Below, piece after piece: positions 1 through 8,789 of a DNA stretch of 64,000 nucleotides. The stretch is taken from the NCBI RefSeq assembly GCF_021556435.1, contig NZ_JAKGCU010000001.1, forward strand, positions 310,001 to 374,000, in the 5' to 3' direction. The DNA is from Gordonia tangerina (GTDB lineage: Bacteria > Actinomycetota > Actinomycetes > Mycobacteriales > Mycobacteriaceae). Under the pieces are notes generated by a model. That model was not told the DNA's origin. It worked only from the letters and a program-made list of their open reading frames with translations, and did no database searches. Numbering within the stretch: position 1 is the first letter of the stretch; the number at the start of each line of letters is the position of its first letter. The translations under genes and the position numbers were made by a program.

Positions 1-1
1 C

Positions 2-1075
2 AAGGGAGTCATCTCACGGAGCAAGGGCGCGCCGACCGAGGTGGTCGACGTGGTAATTCCCGATCCCGGACCGCGGGATGTGGTGGTGTCCATCAAGGCG
101 TGCGGGGTGTGCCACACCGATCTCGCCTACAAACAGGGCGGCATCAACGACGAGTATCCGTTCCTGCTCGGTCACGAGGCCGCCGGGACCGTCGAGTCGG
201 TGGGTTCGGATGTGACCCACGTCGAGGTGGGCGACTTCGTCGTCCTCAACTGGCGAGCCGTGTGCGGTCAGTGTCGGGCCTGTAAGCGGGGTCGTCCGTG
301 GTACTGCTTCGACACCTTCAACGCCAGTGTGCCGATGACGCTCGATGACGGCACCGAACTGACTCCGGCGTTGGGTATCGGCGCGTTTGCGGAGAAGACC
401 CTGATCCACGAACTGCAGTGCACCAAGGTCAATCCGGAAACCGATCCCGCAGTGGCCGGGCTACTGGGGTGTGGCGTGATGGCCGGTCTCGGTGCCGCGA
501 TGAACACCGGCAACGTCGGGCGGGGCGATTCGGTGGCCGTGATCGGTTGCGGCGGTGTGGGTGACGCCGCGATCGCGGGTGCGAAACTCGCCGGCGCGAC
601 CACCATCATCGCGATCGACCGCGACCCGGCCAAGCTCGAGTGGGCCACCGACCTGGGCGCCACCCACACCATCAACGGACTCGAGGTCGACGATGTGGTG
701 ACCGCCGTGCAGGATCTGACCGACGGCAATGGTGTCGATGTCGTGGTGGACGCGGTGGGACGGCCGGAGACCTACAAGCAGGCCTTCTACGCACGCGATC
801 TGGCCGGCACCGTGGTGCTCGTCGGCGTGCCCACCCCGGAGATGACCCTCGAGATGCCGCTGATCGACTTCTTCTCGCGTGGTGGTGCGCTGAAATCGTC
901 GTGGTACGGCGACTGCTTGCCCGAACGCGACTTCCCCATGCTGATCGACCTGTACGAGCAAGGAAGGCTCCCGCTGGAGAAGTTCGTCACCGAGCGCGTG
1001 GGCTTGACCGACGTCGAAGCGGCGTTCGAGTCCATGGAGGCCGGCAAGGTGCTCCGTTCGGTGGTGGAGCTGTAA
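2..1075 (+). CDS. mscR: S-(hydroxymethyl)mycothiol dehydrogenase, 5' end outside the window
   Basis: Zinc-dependent medium-chain dehydrogenase that oxidises the mycothiol-formaldehyde adduct (and acts as an S-nitrosomycothiol reductase) in the cytosol. The frame is already open at base 2 and begins [16 protein letters not shown], which matches the family N-terminus, so only the first few residues are missing; the internal GTG at 41 is not the start. Seen: catalytic-zinc motif CGVCHTD, GHEAAG, the structural-zinc cluster [15 protein letters not shown], and a Rossmann glycine motif in [12 protein letters not shown]. The stop is two bases from the ATG of the MBL-fold gene, the same pairing as Rv2259-Rv2260, which points to a formaldehyde/mycothiol detoxification operon. 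Confidence 0.95.
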   Translation, partial: KGVISRSKGAPTEVVDVVIPDPGPRDVVVSIKACGVCHTDLAYKQGGINDEYPFLLGHEAAGTVESVGSDVTHVEVGDFVVLNWRAVCGQCRACKRGRPWYCFDTFNASVPMTLDDGTELTPALGIGAFAEKTLIHELQCTKVNPETDPAVAGLLGCGVMAGLGAAMNTGNVGRGDSVAVIGCGGVGDAAIAGAKLAGATTIIAIDRDPAKLEWATDLGATHTINGLEVDDVVTAVQDLTDGNGVDVVVDAVGRPETYKQAFYARDLAGTVVLVGVPTPEMTLEMPLIDFFSRGGALKSSWYGDCLPERDFPMLIDLYEQGRLPLEKFVTERVGLTDVEAAFESMEAGKVLRSVVEL

Positions 1076-1077
1076 CC

Positions 1078-1704
1078 ATGACGTTGAACATCGAGAACGT
1101 GGTCACCTCAGGCAAATTCGAGCTCGACGGCGGATCCTGGGATGTCGACAACAACATCTGGATCGTCGGCGACGATTCCGAGGTCGTCATCATCGACGCC
1201 GCTCACTCGGCCGCCCCGATCCTGGATGTGGTCGGAGACCGTACCGTGAAAGCGATCCTGCTCACCCACGGCCACAACGATCACATCACGGTCGCACCGG
1301 AACTGTCCGAGGCCACCGGCGCTCCGATCCTGCTGCACCCGGGTGACGACATGTTGTGGAACGAGACGCATCCTGATGTCTCCCATCAGGATTTGACCGA
1401 CGGTCAGACGGTGCAGGTCGCCGGCACCTCGTTGACGGTGATCAACACACCCGGACACTCGCCGGGGTCGTCGGTGATCCATGTGCCGGAGGCCGGGGTG
1501 CTGTTCTCCGGAGACACGTTGTTCCAGGGCGGGCCGGGAGCGACGGGCCGGTCCTACTCCGACTTCCCGACGATCATCGCATCGATCCAGGAGAAGATCT
1601 TCTCGCTCGATCCGGAGACCAAGGTCTACACCGGGCACGGCGACGGCACTACCGTCGGCACCGAATCGCCGCACCTCGAGGAGTGGATCAAGCGGGGCAG
1701 CTGA
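1078..1704 (+). CDS. MBL-fold metallo-hydrolase linked to mscR
   Basis: 208-aa metallo-beta-lactamase-fold hydrolase. The THGHNDH motif supplies the metal-binding H-x-H-x-D-H signature, followed by the later ligands in NTPGHSPGS, SGDTLF and YTGHGDG. The ATG at 1078 lies two bases after the mscR stop, so the two are co-transcribed. Glyoxalase II-like members of this fold hydrolyse thioesters; next to mscR the likely substrate is a mycothiol thioester such as S-formylmycothiol. That substrate is an inference from context, not from sequence. The length is typical for a single-domain family member. Confidence 0.9.
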   Translation: MTLNIENVVTSGKFELDGGSWDVDNNIWIVGDDSEVVIIDAAHSAAPILDVVGDRTVKAILLTHGHNDHITVAPELSEATGAPILLHPGDDMLWNETHPDVSHQDLTDGQTVQVAGTSLTVINTPGHSPGSSVIHVPEAGVLFSGDTLFQGGPGATGRSYSDFPTIIASIQEKIFSLDPETKVYTGHGDGTTVGTESPHLEEWIKRGS

Positions 1705-1773
1705 CGTTGTGGGATGGCCCACAACATGCGGACGGGTATGGAACTCGCGCCCGCGAGGTGCTCTAGTTAGGCA

Positions 1774-2226
1774 ATGCTTACCTATCTAGAGCGTCTCGCC
1801 CCGTGGGTCATCGCCGCATTCCGCATCGTTGTGGGGTTCGTCTTCTTCTGTCACGGAACGTCAACCTTGCTCGGGTGGCCGGTCGCCCCCTACGGGGGCG
1901 ACACCGCGGCATTCGGTGCCTGGCCATCGTGGTGGGCCGGAGCGATCCAGCTGGTCGGTGGGCTGCTGGTGATGCTCGGACTCCAGACCCGGGTGGCCGC
2001 CCTGATCGGCTCCGGATCGATGGCGGTGGCCTACTTCTGGAAGCATCAGGGCGACGGACTGCTCCCGATCCAGAATGACGGGGATTCCGCGGCGCTGTTC
2101 TGCTGGGCCCTGTTCCTGTTGGCGTTCATCGGTTCGGGCAGGCTCGCCATGGACAACCTGCTGAACCGATCGCCCGATCGCAGCGAGCCGTCCGCGGATC
2201 GTTCGCTGGCCGAGCCGGTCTCGTAG
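1774..2226 (+). CDS. DoxX-family membrane protein
   Basis: 150-aa integral membrane protein with about four hydrophobic helices. The N-terminal pattern RIVVGFVFFCHGTSTLLGW and the central GGLLVMLGLQTRVAALIGSG are typical of DoxX proteins. It ends in a charged Ser/Pro/Asp tail. DoxX members have been linked to thiol and redox homeostasis in mycobacteria, but the exact role is not defined for this branch. It stands alone, 69 bp after the MBL-fold gene, and could read through from it. Confidence 0.85.
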   Translation: MLTYLERLAPWVIAAFRIVVGFVFFCHGTSTLLGWPVAPYGGDTAAFGAWPSWWAGAIQLVGGLLVMLGLQTRVAALIGSGSMAVAYFWKHQGDGLLPIQNDGDSAALFCWALFLLAFIGSGRLAMDNLLNRSPDRSEPSADRSLAEPVS

Positions 2227-2366
2227 CATCGTTGCGCTGCGACGGCGTGGTTGGGTGCGTGCACAGTGATCGGAGGCCGTTGACGCGGTGCCAACCGGTA
2301 TCGTGGCACCGTGGGTCGATTAGCCGATGGTGACGCGGACCTGATCGACGGTGGGACAGCACGACC

Positions 2367-3893
2367 ATGAAACTCGCGCGGGTGGTCGAGACGTCGGCAG
2401 CGGTCGCCGCGACGCGGTCACGCAAGACCAAGACCGCCGTACTCGGGGCGCTGCTCGACGAGGCCACCGCCGACGAGATCCCCACCGTGGTCGCGTGGTT
2501 GTCCGGGGTCATCGGACAGGGGCGTCTCGGAGTGGGCTGGCGTTCCCTGTCGTCGATGGGCGGGGCGCCTGCCGGTGAACCCACGCTGACTGTTGACGGT
2601 GTCGACGAGGTATTCGATCGGCTGGCCGGAGCGCACGGTCCGGGGTCGGCGACGCTGCGCAAGGACTTGCTGATCGAAATGTTCGGTGCCGCCACCGAAG
2701 CCGAGCAGGGTTTCTTGCGTCGCCTGATGACCGGTGAACTCCGACAGGGTGCGCTGGCCGGCGTGATGGTCGATGCGATCGCGTCGGCCTCGGGGCAGCC
2801 GCTCGACCTCGTGCGTCGCGCCCACATGCTGACCGGTTCACTGCCGGAGACCGCTTCGCTTGCCGTGCACGGCAGAGCCGATGCGCTCGCGGCCGTGGGC
2901 TTGCAGGTAGGGCGGGCGGTGGCGCCGATGCTGGCGACACCAGCCGATTCGCTGGCCGACGCCGTCGTCACGCTGGGCCCGGATGTGGTGGTGGACTTCA
3001 AACTCGACGGAGCGCGGGTGCAGGTGCATCGTCGCGGGGACGAGGTGTCGGTCTACACCCGGAGCCTGCGTGACATCACCTCCGCGGTCCCCGACATCGT
3101 CGAGGTGGCGCGCCAGTTGCCCTGCGACGCAGTCATCCTCGACGGTGAGACGCTCACCCTGGACGCCGACGGACGTCCGCGTCCCTTCCAGGACACCATG
3201 AGTCGTTTCGGGTCGGCCGGAGTGGCCGACGACGATCCGGCTGCGCTGCTGCGCCCGTTCTTCTTCGACTGTCTGCACCTCGACGGGGTCGATCTGATCG
3301 ACCGGCCACTGACCGAACGGCTCGATACCTTGACCGCACTCGCGGCGGACCTGCGCATCCCGTCGGTGGTCAACCCCACCGTCGAGGAGGCGCAGAGCCA
3401 TCTGGACGCGGCGCTCGCCGCAGGCCATGAAGGCGTGATGGTGAAATCGCTCGCCGGACCGTATGCGGCGGGGAGACGCGGGAAGGCCTGGCAGAAGGTC
3501 AAACCCGTGCACACCTTCGACCTGGTGGTGCTCGGCGCGGAGTGGGGATCGGGGCGCCGCACCGGCTTCTTGTCGAACCTGCACCTCGGTGCACGCGACC
3601 CAGACGGCGGCCCGCCGATCATGGTCGGCAAGACCTTCAAGGGCCTCACCGACAAGCTGCTGCAGTGGCAGACCGACGAATTCCCGAAGCACGAGAGTCA
3701 TCGAGACTCGTACACCGTCTACCTTCGGCCCGAGATCGTGGTGGAGATCGAACTCGATGGCGTGCAACGCAGTTCACGTTATCCCGGCGGTGTGGCACTG
3801 CGATTCGCGCGAGTCGTGCGCTATCGGCCCGACAAGACTGTCGACGAGGCAGACACAGTCGAGGCGATCCGCGCGTTGCTGCCGGATTCGTAG
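2367..3893 (+). CDS. ligB: ATP-dependent DNA ligase LigB
   Basis: 508-aa ATP-dependent DNA ligase similar in length and sequence to mycobacterial LigB (Rv3062). It has an N-terminal DNA-binding domain (TEAEQGFLRRLMTGELRQG) and then the adenylation domain with motif I FKLDGARVQ, where Lys212 is the predicted AMP-accepting residue. Later nucleotidyltransferase motifs include LDGETL, GHEGVMVKS and WQKVKPVH. The C-terminal OB domain carries VMVGKTFKGLTD and VQRSSRYPGGVALRFAR. It seals nicks in duplex DNA, and in mycobacteria is non-essential beside NAD-dependent LigA. ATG 2367 matches the family N-terminus (MKLARVVETSAAVAAT). Confidence 0.95.
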   Translation: MKLARVVETSAAVAATRSRKTKTAVLGALLDEATADEIPTVVAWLSGVIGQGRLGVGWRSLSSMGGAPAGEPTLTVDGVDEVFDRLAGAHGPGSATLRKDLLIEMFGAATEAEQGFLRRLMTGELRQGALAGVMVDAIASASGQPLDLVRRAHMLTGSLPETASLAVHGRADALAAVGLQVGRAVAPMLATPADSLADAVVTLGPDVVVDFKLDGARVQVHRRGDEVSVYTRSLRDITSAVPDIVEVARQLPCDAVILDGETLTLDADGRPRPFQDTMSRFGSAGVADDDPAALLRPFFFDCLHLDGVDLIDRPLTERLDTLTALAADLRIPSVVNPTVEEAQSHLDAALAAGHEGVMVKSLAGPYAAGRRGKAWQKVKPVHTFDLVVLGAEWGSGRRTGFLSNLHLGARDPDGGPPIMVGKTFKGLTDKLLQWQTDEFPKHESHRDSYTVYLRPEIVVEIELDGVQRSSRYPGGVALRFARVVRYRPDKTVDEADTVEAIRALLPDS

Positions 3894-3933
3894 TCGAGTG
3901 GGCGTCAGCCGCTTGTTGGGTGCGCGCTGACCA

Positions 3934-4100
3934 GCTAGTGTCCCGCGTCGGAAATTCGTTGATGATTTCGACGCCCAGGCGCCGCCTCGCTTCGTTGGCG
4001 TCGTCGCAGGTACATCCAGTACCTGCTCCTCCGCCGCCTCGCGATGCATCCACCTGGACCGCCGAACTCATGAAACGAATTTCCGACGCGGGACACTAGC
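3934..4100. repeat. MITE-like element with 26-bp perfect inverted ends
   Basis: A 167-bp non-coding element between ligB and the lipoprotein gene. Bases 3934-3959 (GCTAGTGTCCCGCGTCGGAA...) are repeated as a perfect 26-bp inverted copy at 4075-4100. The centre holds a second perfect hairpin: GCAGGTAC at 4006-4013, loop ATCCA, GTACCTGC at 4019-4026. There is no coding capacity. The terminal inverted repeats, small size and intergenic position fit a miniature inverted-repeat transposable element; a large structured RNA or terminator is the alternative. No clear target-site duplication is seen. Confidence 0.7.
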
Positions 4101-4359
4101 AGGTTTAAGACGCCAGATCATTGAATTCAATCCGCGCAGCGTACTCGGACGGTCGTGGAGTTGGCTGAAGTCAGCGAACCGGACATTTGTGTGTGAATGC
4201 AAATAGACTGTGACCGTCCGCATCTCGTCTGGCAGACGTCGTCTGGGTGGCACATTGTCTCAATGGACTGCGGAGATTGGGAAACGATGCGTGGTAATCC
4301 CCATATCTTCGCTCGCGTCTGGATAGGCTGCCGGGCGGGACGCGCAAACTACGTGTGTC

Positions 4360-4380
4360 TTTTCGGAATGCTTCCGAAAA
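4360..4380 (+). promoter_or_regulatory. Leader hairpin before lipoprotein gene
   Basis: Perfect 9-bp stem, TTTTCGGAA (4360-4368) and TTCCGAAAA (4372-4380), with a TGC loop. It ends four bases before the ribosome binding site GAAAGGA (4384-4390) of the lipoprotein gene at 4394. It could stabilise the mRNA or control access to the start. No U-run follows, so it is not a simple terminator. Confidence 0.45.
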
Positions 4381-4393
4381 CCGAAAGGAAATC

Positions 4394-5035
4394 ATGAAGC
4401 AGATCGTTCGACGCGCGACCGGTGTGACTGCGGCGCTCGCGGCGGCCACCCTGATCGTGGCAGGTTGCAGCGACGACACCGACGCCGGTGATGTGACCGA
4501 TGCGGCGTCGTCGGTGGTGGCCGGCGCGGCCAGTGACGTTTCCGGTGCGGCCGGCGGAGCAGCCGAAGCAAGCGGTGCCGAGTCGGGAAGCGTAGACCTC
4601 ACCGCCGCAGATGGTTCGACCGTCACGCTGACCGGACCGATCGCGGCCAAGTACCAGTCCGCCACCGAGCAGCAGAAGCAGGATCTCGGCGCACCGCTGA
4701 CCGGCGAAGACGCGTCGGGCAGCAGTGATAACGGCGTGGTGTTCCAGCAGTTCGATGGTGGAGTCATCACCGCCGCGAACGACGACGAAGGCACACCCGC
4801 GTACATCACCTGGGGCAAGATCCGCGACGCCTGGAACGTCAAGCGCGACGACGCGGGCATGCCGTCCCCTGACGGTGAGGGCGGGTCCAGCGGACCGTTG
4901 GGCACCGCGACCAGCGACGAAACCGACAACGCCGGAGTCAAGGAATCCACCTTCGAGCACGGCAAGATCACCTGGGATTCGGCGACCGACACCGTCGAGG
5001 TCACCGTCAACGGTGAGGTCGTACCGACCCAGTAA
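4394..5035 (+). CDS. Secreted lipoprotein with LGFP-like region
   Basis: 213-aa predicted lipoprotein. The signal peptide MKQIVRRATGVTAALAAATL ends in a lipobox (IVAGC), so Cys23 should be lipidated and the protein anchored on the outer face of the membrane. An Ala/Ser/Gly/Asp-rich linker follows, then a region resembling LGFP repeats (FDGGVITAANDDEGTPAYIT, WGKIRDAWN), which are common in envelope proteins of mycolic-acid actinobacteria. The start is the ATG at 4394 behind GAAAGGA; an earlier in-frame codon at 4355 would put extra polar residues before the signal peptide. Specific function unknown. Confidence 0.8.
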   Translation: MKQIVRRATGVTAALAAATLIVAGCSDDTDAGDVTDAASSVVAGAASDVSGAAGGAAEASGAESGSVDLTAADGSTVTLTGPIAAKYQSATEQQKQDLGAPLTGEDASGSSDNGVVFQQFDGGVITAANDDEGTPAYITWGKIRDAWNVKRDDAGMPSPDGEGGSSGPLGTATSDETDNAGVKESTFEHGKITWDSATDTVEVTVNGEVVPTQ

Positions 5036-5396
5036 CTCACACGGGTAGGGTGCGCCCGGGTCGACGTGACAGCAATGCCGGCTCGGGTGCGAGCTCGGCG
5101 TCACCCATCTGCCACCGCGCTCAGCCAGCACCGTGCGGAGCGGGTGGCGCCGAGCATGGACCCGGGCCGGCGTCGGCCCGGGTCGCCGACGATCAGCAGG
5201 TAGCCGCGCGTTCCTCATGATCCGACCAGTTCGAGCTGCTCTCGATGGCCCCGATGATGCGGGGACGCAGGTGGGCCGCCACCGCGCCGATCGAGCCGAC
5301 CTCGACCGCGCGACGGTACACCGTTGAGCTTTTTGTGGCGGTGCTGTGCGGAAGAAGAAGGATTGTTGGCGGTGAGATACCGGGCCCAAAGAATGA
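5036..5396. other. Intergenic, no gene recognised
   Basis: About 360 bp between the lipoprotein stop and the TetR control region. I see no frame with convincing coding character on either strand, no strong terminator hairpin and no repeat shared with the rest of the window. Short open frames here have no recognisable start or ribosome binding site. Confidence 0.5.
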
Positions 5397-5420
5397 CAAC
5401 TGTCAATTAGTTAACAGTTG
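5397..5420. promoter_or_regulatory. Palindromic operator candidate upstream of TetR gene
   Basis: CAACTGT (5397-5403) and ACAGTTG (5414-5420) form a perfect 7-bp inverted repeat with a 10-bp AT-rich spacer in otherwise GC-rich DNA. It lies 33 bp before the preferred TetR start (5454). This is the usual arrangement for autoregulation by a TetR-family dimer. Binding is inferred. Confidence 0.5.
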
Positions 5421-5453
5421 CAATTGATGTGGCCCGGATCTACTGTCACTGAC

Positions 5454-6029
5454 ATGCGGGGGCAGGTCACAGTCGATTCCACGGTTGATCGCCGTGTCCG
5501 TCGTTCCCGTGCCGCGTTGTTCGACGCTGCGGTGCGGGTGGTGTCGGAGCGGGGGACGACGGCGGTGTCACTGACCGAGCTGGCCGAGACTGCCGACCTC
5601 AGCCGACAAGCCGTGTATTCGCATTTCACCGACCGGGATGCGCTGATCGTCGCTGCCGGCGTCGACCTGATCGAGCGGGAGGTGTTCCCGCAGTTGATTG
5701 ACTGCGACGATCAGGACTGGCGTGCGATGACCCTGCTGGCGACATGTCACCTCGCGCGCTACCGGCAGTTCTACCGTGCCGTCGGCACCGGCCCGTGCGC
5801 CTACCCGGCGAAGCAGGCCGTGCTCGCGGCGGTGGCCGCCCTGCGGGATCGTCCCGGCGGACACCTCGCGCTCGCGAGCGGCGACGACGCCACATTCGTC
5901 GTCGGTGGATGCTTTTCGGTTTTCACGCAATGGCTCGACGAGAGCGACGATCCTCTCGACCCGGAGGCGATGGCCGATCGACTACTCGCCATGGCCGACC
6001 GGCTGCTCGGCGGAATGCTCTCCGATTAG
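5454..6029 (+). CDS. TetR/AcrR-family transcriptional regulator
   Basis: 191-aa one-component repressor. The N-terminal helix-turn-helix is clear (TAVSLTELAETADLSRQAVY, then SHFTDRDALIVAAG), and the rest is an all-helical ligand-binding domain. The frame opens at 5418, but that codon lies at the edge of the palindrome, so I prefer ATG 5454. The gene is followed 34 bp later, same strand, by a secreted esterase gene that it may control. Ligand unknown. Confidence 0.85.
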   Translation: MRGQVTVDSTVDRRVRRSRAALFDAAVRVVSERGTTAVSLTELAETADLSRQAVYSHFTDRDALIVAAGVDLIEREVFPQLIDCDDQDWRAMTLLATCHLARYRQFYRAVGTGPCAYPAKQAVLAAVAALRDRPGGHLALASGDDATFVVGGCFSVFTQWLDESDDPLDPEAMADRLLAMADRLLGGMLSD

Positions 6030-6063
6030 TGCGGTGCACAAGGGAAATCACAGGAGGCCGACG

Positions 6064-7108
6064 ATGTTCACGTACTCGGTAGTACGCGTCGCGAGCGTGC
6101 TCTTCGCGGTGGTCGTGGCGGTGATGACGACGCATGCGTCCGCATCTGCAACTCCGGCCGTCCGCACCAGTACCGACGCCCCGGTACCATCGTCTGGGTG
6201 CCGAACCGCCGCCCCGGCGGGGACGTCCGTCCACGCCTTCTCGGCCGCCGGCAGATCGGGAGACTATCTCCAAGAGGTTCCCCACGTCGCGGCACGAACA
6301 CCCATGCCCGTGGTGTTCGACGTCCACGGATACCTGCAGCCCGGCATCATGCAGAACGCGTGGAGCGGGATGGGCGCGTACGGGGCACGGCACGGATTCG
6401 CGGTGATAGTGCCGGAAACTCATGTCCTGCCGCCGAAGTGGGACTACCGCAAGAACAGTGCAGACATCGCGTTCTTGTCCGAGATGCTGACCCACGTCGA
6501 GCAGACGCTGTGCATCGACAAACGCCGGGTGTACATGACCGGACTGTCGATGGGCGCCTTCACCACTTCGTCGGTCGCCTGCCAACTCGCCGACCGATTC
6601 GCTGCCGTCGCGCCAGTGTCGGGTCTCCAGGACTTCACGTGGTGCCGGCCCGCCCGGGACGTTCCGGTCGTCGCCTTCCACGGTACAGGTGACGAGATCC
6701 TCTCCTACACAGGCGGAACCGGGTCCCGTGGCATGCAGCTGCCGGCGCCGGACGGAACACTACGAACCATCGGCCGGCAGATGCGGGAGGACAAACATCC
6801 ACAACTGGTCCCCAACGCGGCAAGCATCCCGGGCCCAAACCGCTGCCTGGGCGCGACGCAACGGCTGCGCATCCACCCCGACCACGAAGCAGATCACGCA
6901 TGATGTTGCGCGAACGTCGTATGCATGTGCACCCGACAGTTCGGTCGAGCTCTACACCATCTATGGCGGCGGCCACACCTGGCCGGGCGGCGACCCGGCT
7001 CTCGTGCCCACGCAGATCACCGGCCCGATAACCCAGTCGATCAGCGCCACCGCGATCATCTGGGATTTCTTCCGGGCGCATCCGCTGCGCGGGCCGATGG
7101 ATGCGTGA
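6064..7108 (+). pseudogene. Secreted PHB-depolymerase/feruloyl-esterase-like gene with frameshift
   Basis: Alpha/beta-hydrolase of the LpqC/PHB depolymerase type, read in two frames. Frame one (from ATG 6064, with AGGAGG upstream) encodes a signal peptide, the nucleophile motif GLSMGAF, and the aspartate in FHGTGDE. Near 6820-6845 the homology moves to the +1 frame (AAWARRNGCASTPTTKQ), which carries the catalytic histidine in GGGHTWPGG and the C-terminus IIWDFFRAHP, ending at 7108. Uncorrected, translation stops at 6903 without the histidine, so the product would be inactive. This is either a real one-base insertion or an assembly error; the flanking homology is intact on both sides. Confidence 0.8.
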
Positions 7109-7321
7109 CGGTTTGTGAAATAACCTGCGACGTCGGGCTATACGTCCATTTGGCGCAATGCATCCGCCGCATCCAAGCTACCGCCGGACGTCGTTTCCCA
7201 CACCAGTCGCGCTTTTTCGTTCTGCACGAGCTCGGTGACCGGCGTTCGCGGTCGGTCTTGGCCGCACTGCCCAGCCTGACTCGCGCGCATCGTCGGATCA
7301 CGGAGCACACGTGGTGACGGT

Positions 7322-8110
7322 CTACGTCAGGGGCAACTCGGCCACGAACGGGCCGGACGGCTGCGTCGAACCGCCGGGCGGCTCGACGGTGAAGGCCAGC
7401 GCGGTGGCATCGCCGAGATCCTTGATGACCGCGGTGGTCGAAGGCGCGACGTCCTCGTCGGTCATCGTGCCCGCCGACGTCTCGCCGGTCGGTCCGACCA
7501 GCCACATCTGGTAGACCGTGCCCGGCGCAGGCGGCGGCACATCGTTCATCACCAGCACCCCTGCGTCGGCGGTCGGCGAGTAGGTGACGGTCGCGCGGCC
7601 GCTGGCCACATCGCCGGATGAGGTGCGCACGTCCTTGGCTGCGAACACCTGCTCGGCGGTGGGTGGTGAGGTGGTGTCGGTCGTGGCGACGCCGATCACC
7701 CAGCCGACGGCGCCGACGGCGACCGCCACCACGGCAGCGGCGGCGGCGTACATCAACCGACGCCGGCTATGCAGCGGGGTGACCGATGCGCCGGGCCGCT
7801 CAGCGTGAAGCTCGCCGGCGGGGGCGGGAGCAGCCCGCAGCGGGGTCACCTCCGGGCCGGTGGTCACGCGCTCGGCCTCGGCTCGCGCGGCCGCGAGGAC
7901 CCGCTCGCGCAGTGTCTCCGGGGGAGCGGTCGCGGTGAGGTGGCTGATGCCGGCCATTGCTTCTCGGGTGGCGGCCACCTGCCGGTCGAACGCCGCGCGG
8001 ACCTCGGGTGCCTCGGCATCCAGTCTGCGATGCAGATCGTCGAGTTCGGCCGATTCCACCGCATCGAGGCCCACTGCGGGAGCCAGGTCGAGGAGTTCGT
8101 CGTCACGCAT
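7322..8110 (-). CDS. rskA: Anti-sigma-K factor RskA
   Basis: 262-aa single-pass membrane anti-sigma factor. The N-terminal cytoplasmic part (LLDLAPAVGLDAVESAELDD) binds the sigma factor, a helix (MYAAAAAVVAVAVGAVGWVI) spans the membrane, and the extracytoplasmic domain has the RskA C-terminal pattern VYQMWLVGPTGE. Family members are cut by regulated proteolysis to release SigK. The ATG at 8110 overlaps the sigK stop by eight bases, implying translational coupling; a GTG one codon upstream is the alternative. It is the last gene of the six-gene minus-strand operon, as in M. tuberculosis Rv0444c. Confidence 0.93.
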   Translation of the reverse strand: MRDDELLDLAPAVGLDAVESAELDDLHRRLDAEAPEVRAAFDRQVAATREAMAGISHLTATAPPETLRERVLAAARAEAERVTTGPEVTPLRAAPAPAGELHAERPGASVTPLHSRRRLMYAAAAAVVAVAVGAVGWVIGVATTDTTSPPTAEQVFAAKDVRTSSGDVASGRATVTYSPTADAGVLVMNDVPPPAPGTVYQMWLVGPTGETSAGTMTDEDVAPSTTAVIKDLGDATALAFTVEPPGGSTQPSGPFVAELPLT

Positions 8111-8789
8111 CACGATCCCCCAGACACTGTCGTAGCCGCTTGAGGCCGTCGCGGATACGCGACTTGATGGTCGGCAGCGCTACGGAGAGCCGTTCGGCGA
8201 CCTCTCGATACGACAGGCCGTGGTAGTAGGCGAGGTCCACCGACTGACGCTGCACCTCGGTCAGGGTCTGCAGACAGCCGAGTACCTCACGGGTGACCTC
8301 CCGGGATTCGACGGCCTCGGTGACCTCGTCGAAGGTCGACGGGATGCCCGCCAGCCCGTAGTTGACGTCACGTCGGCTGGCCGCCGATTCCGAGCGCACC
8401 CGGTCGACGGCACGACGGTGGGCGAGGGTGATCAGCCAGGACAGTGCCGATCCGGCGTTGGGATCGAACGACCGCGCCGAACGCCACACTTGCAAGAACA
8501 CCTCTTGGGTGGTCTCCTCGCTGAACCCGGGGTCACGTAGGACGCGCAACACCATGCCGTACACGCGGTCGCAGGTGAGGTCGTAGAAGCGTGCGAAGGC
8601 CTCGGAGTCGCCGGTCGCGATCCGATCGAGCAGGGCCGGCAGTACGGCTACGTCGGATGCGGGATCTGCGGTCACCGCGCACACTCGGTCGTCATCGACG
8701 ATCAGCCTAGTAGGCGGGCGGCCGACCCTCAACGACTTCCCGGTGGATACCCGAACGGGCGCCGACCCGCCGGGGGCGAGCACGGTCAT
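8103..8789 (-). CDS. sigK: ECF RNA polymerase sigma factor SigK
   Basis: 228-aa ECF sigma factor. Region 2 is seen in DSEAFARFYDLTCDRVYGMV and AHRRAVDRVRSE; region 4 in AYYHGLSYREVAERLSVALP followed by TIKSRIRDGLKRLR. The ATG at 8789 overlaps the stop of the DUF1295 gene as ATGA, so I use it although it gives an N-terminus about 40 residues longer than M. tuberculosis SigK; GTG 8684 or 8675 would give the shorter form. It is held by RskA and probably drives its own operon, consistent with the CCATCC/CCGAAC motif upstream of the first gene. Confidence 0.93.
   Translation of the reverse strand: MTVLAPGGSAPVRVSTGKSLRVGRPPTRLIVDDDRVCAVTADPASDVAVLPALLDRIATGDSEAFARFYDLTCDRVYGMVLRVLRDPGFSEETTQEVFLQVWRSARSFDPNAGSALSWLITLAHRRAVDRVRSESAASRRDVNYGLAGIPSTFDEVTEAVESREVTREVLGCLQTLTEVQRQSVDLAYYHGLSYREVAERLSVALPTIKSRIRDGLKRLRQCLGDRDA

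Noticed and set aside
3462..4099. Coding frames across the MITE-like element
   Set aside because: They run through ligB in the wrong frame and then through the inverted repeat. No homology or start signal.
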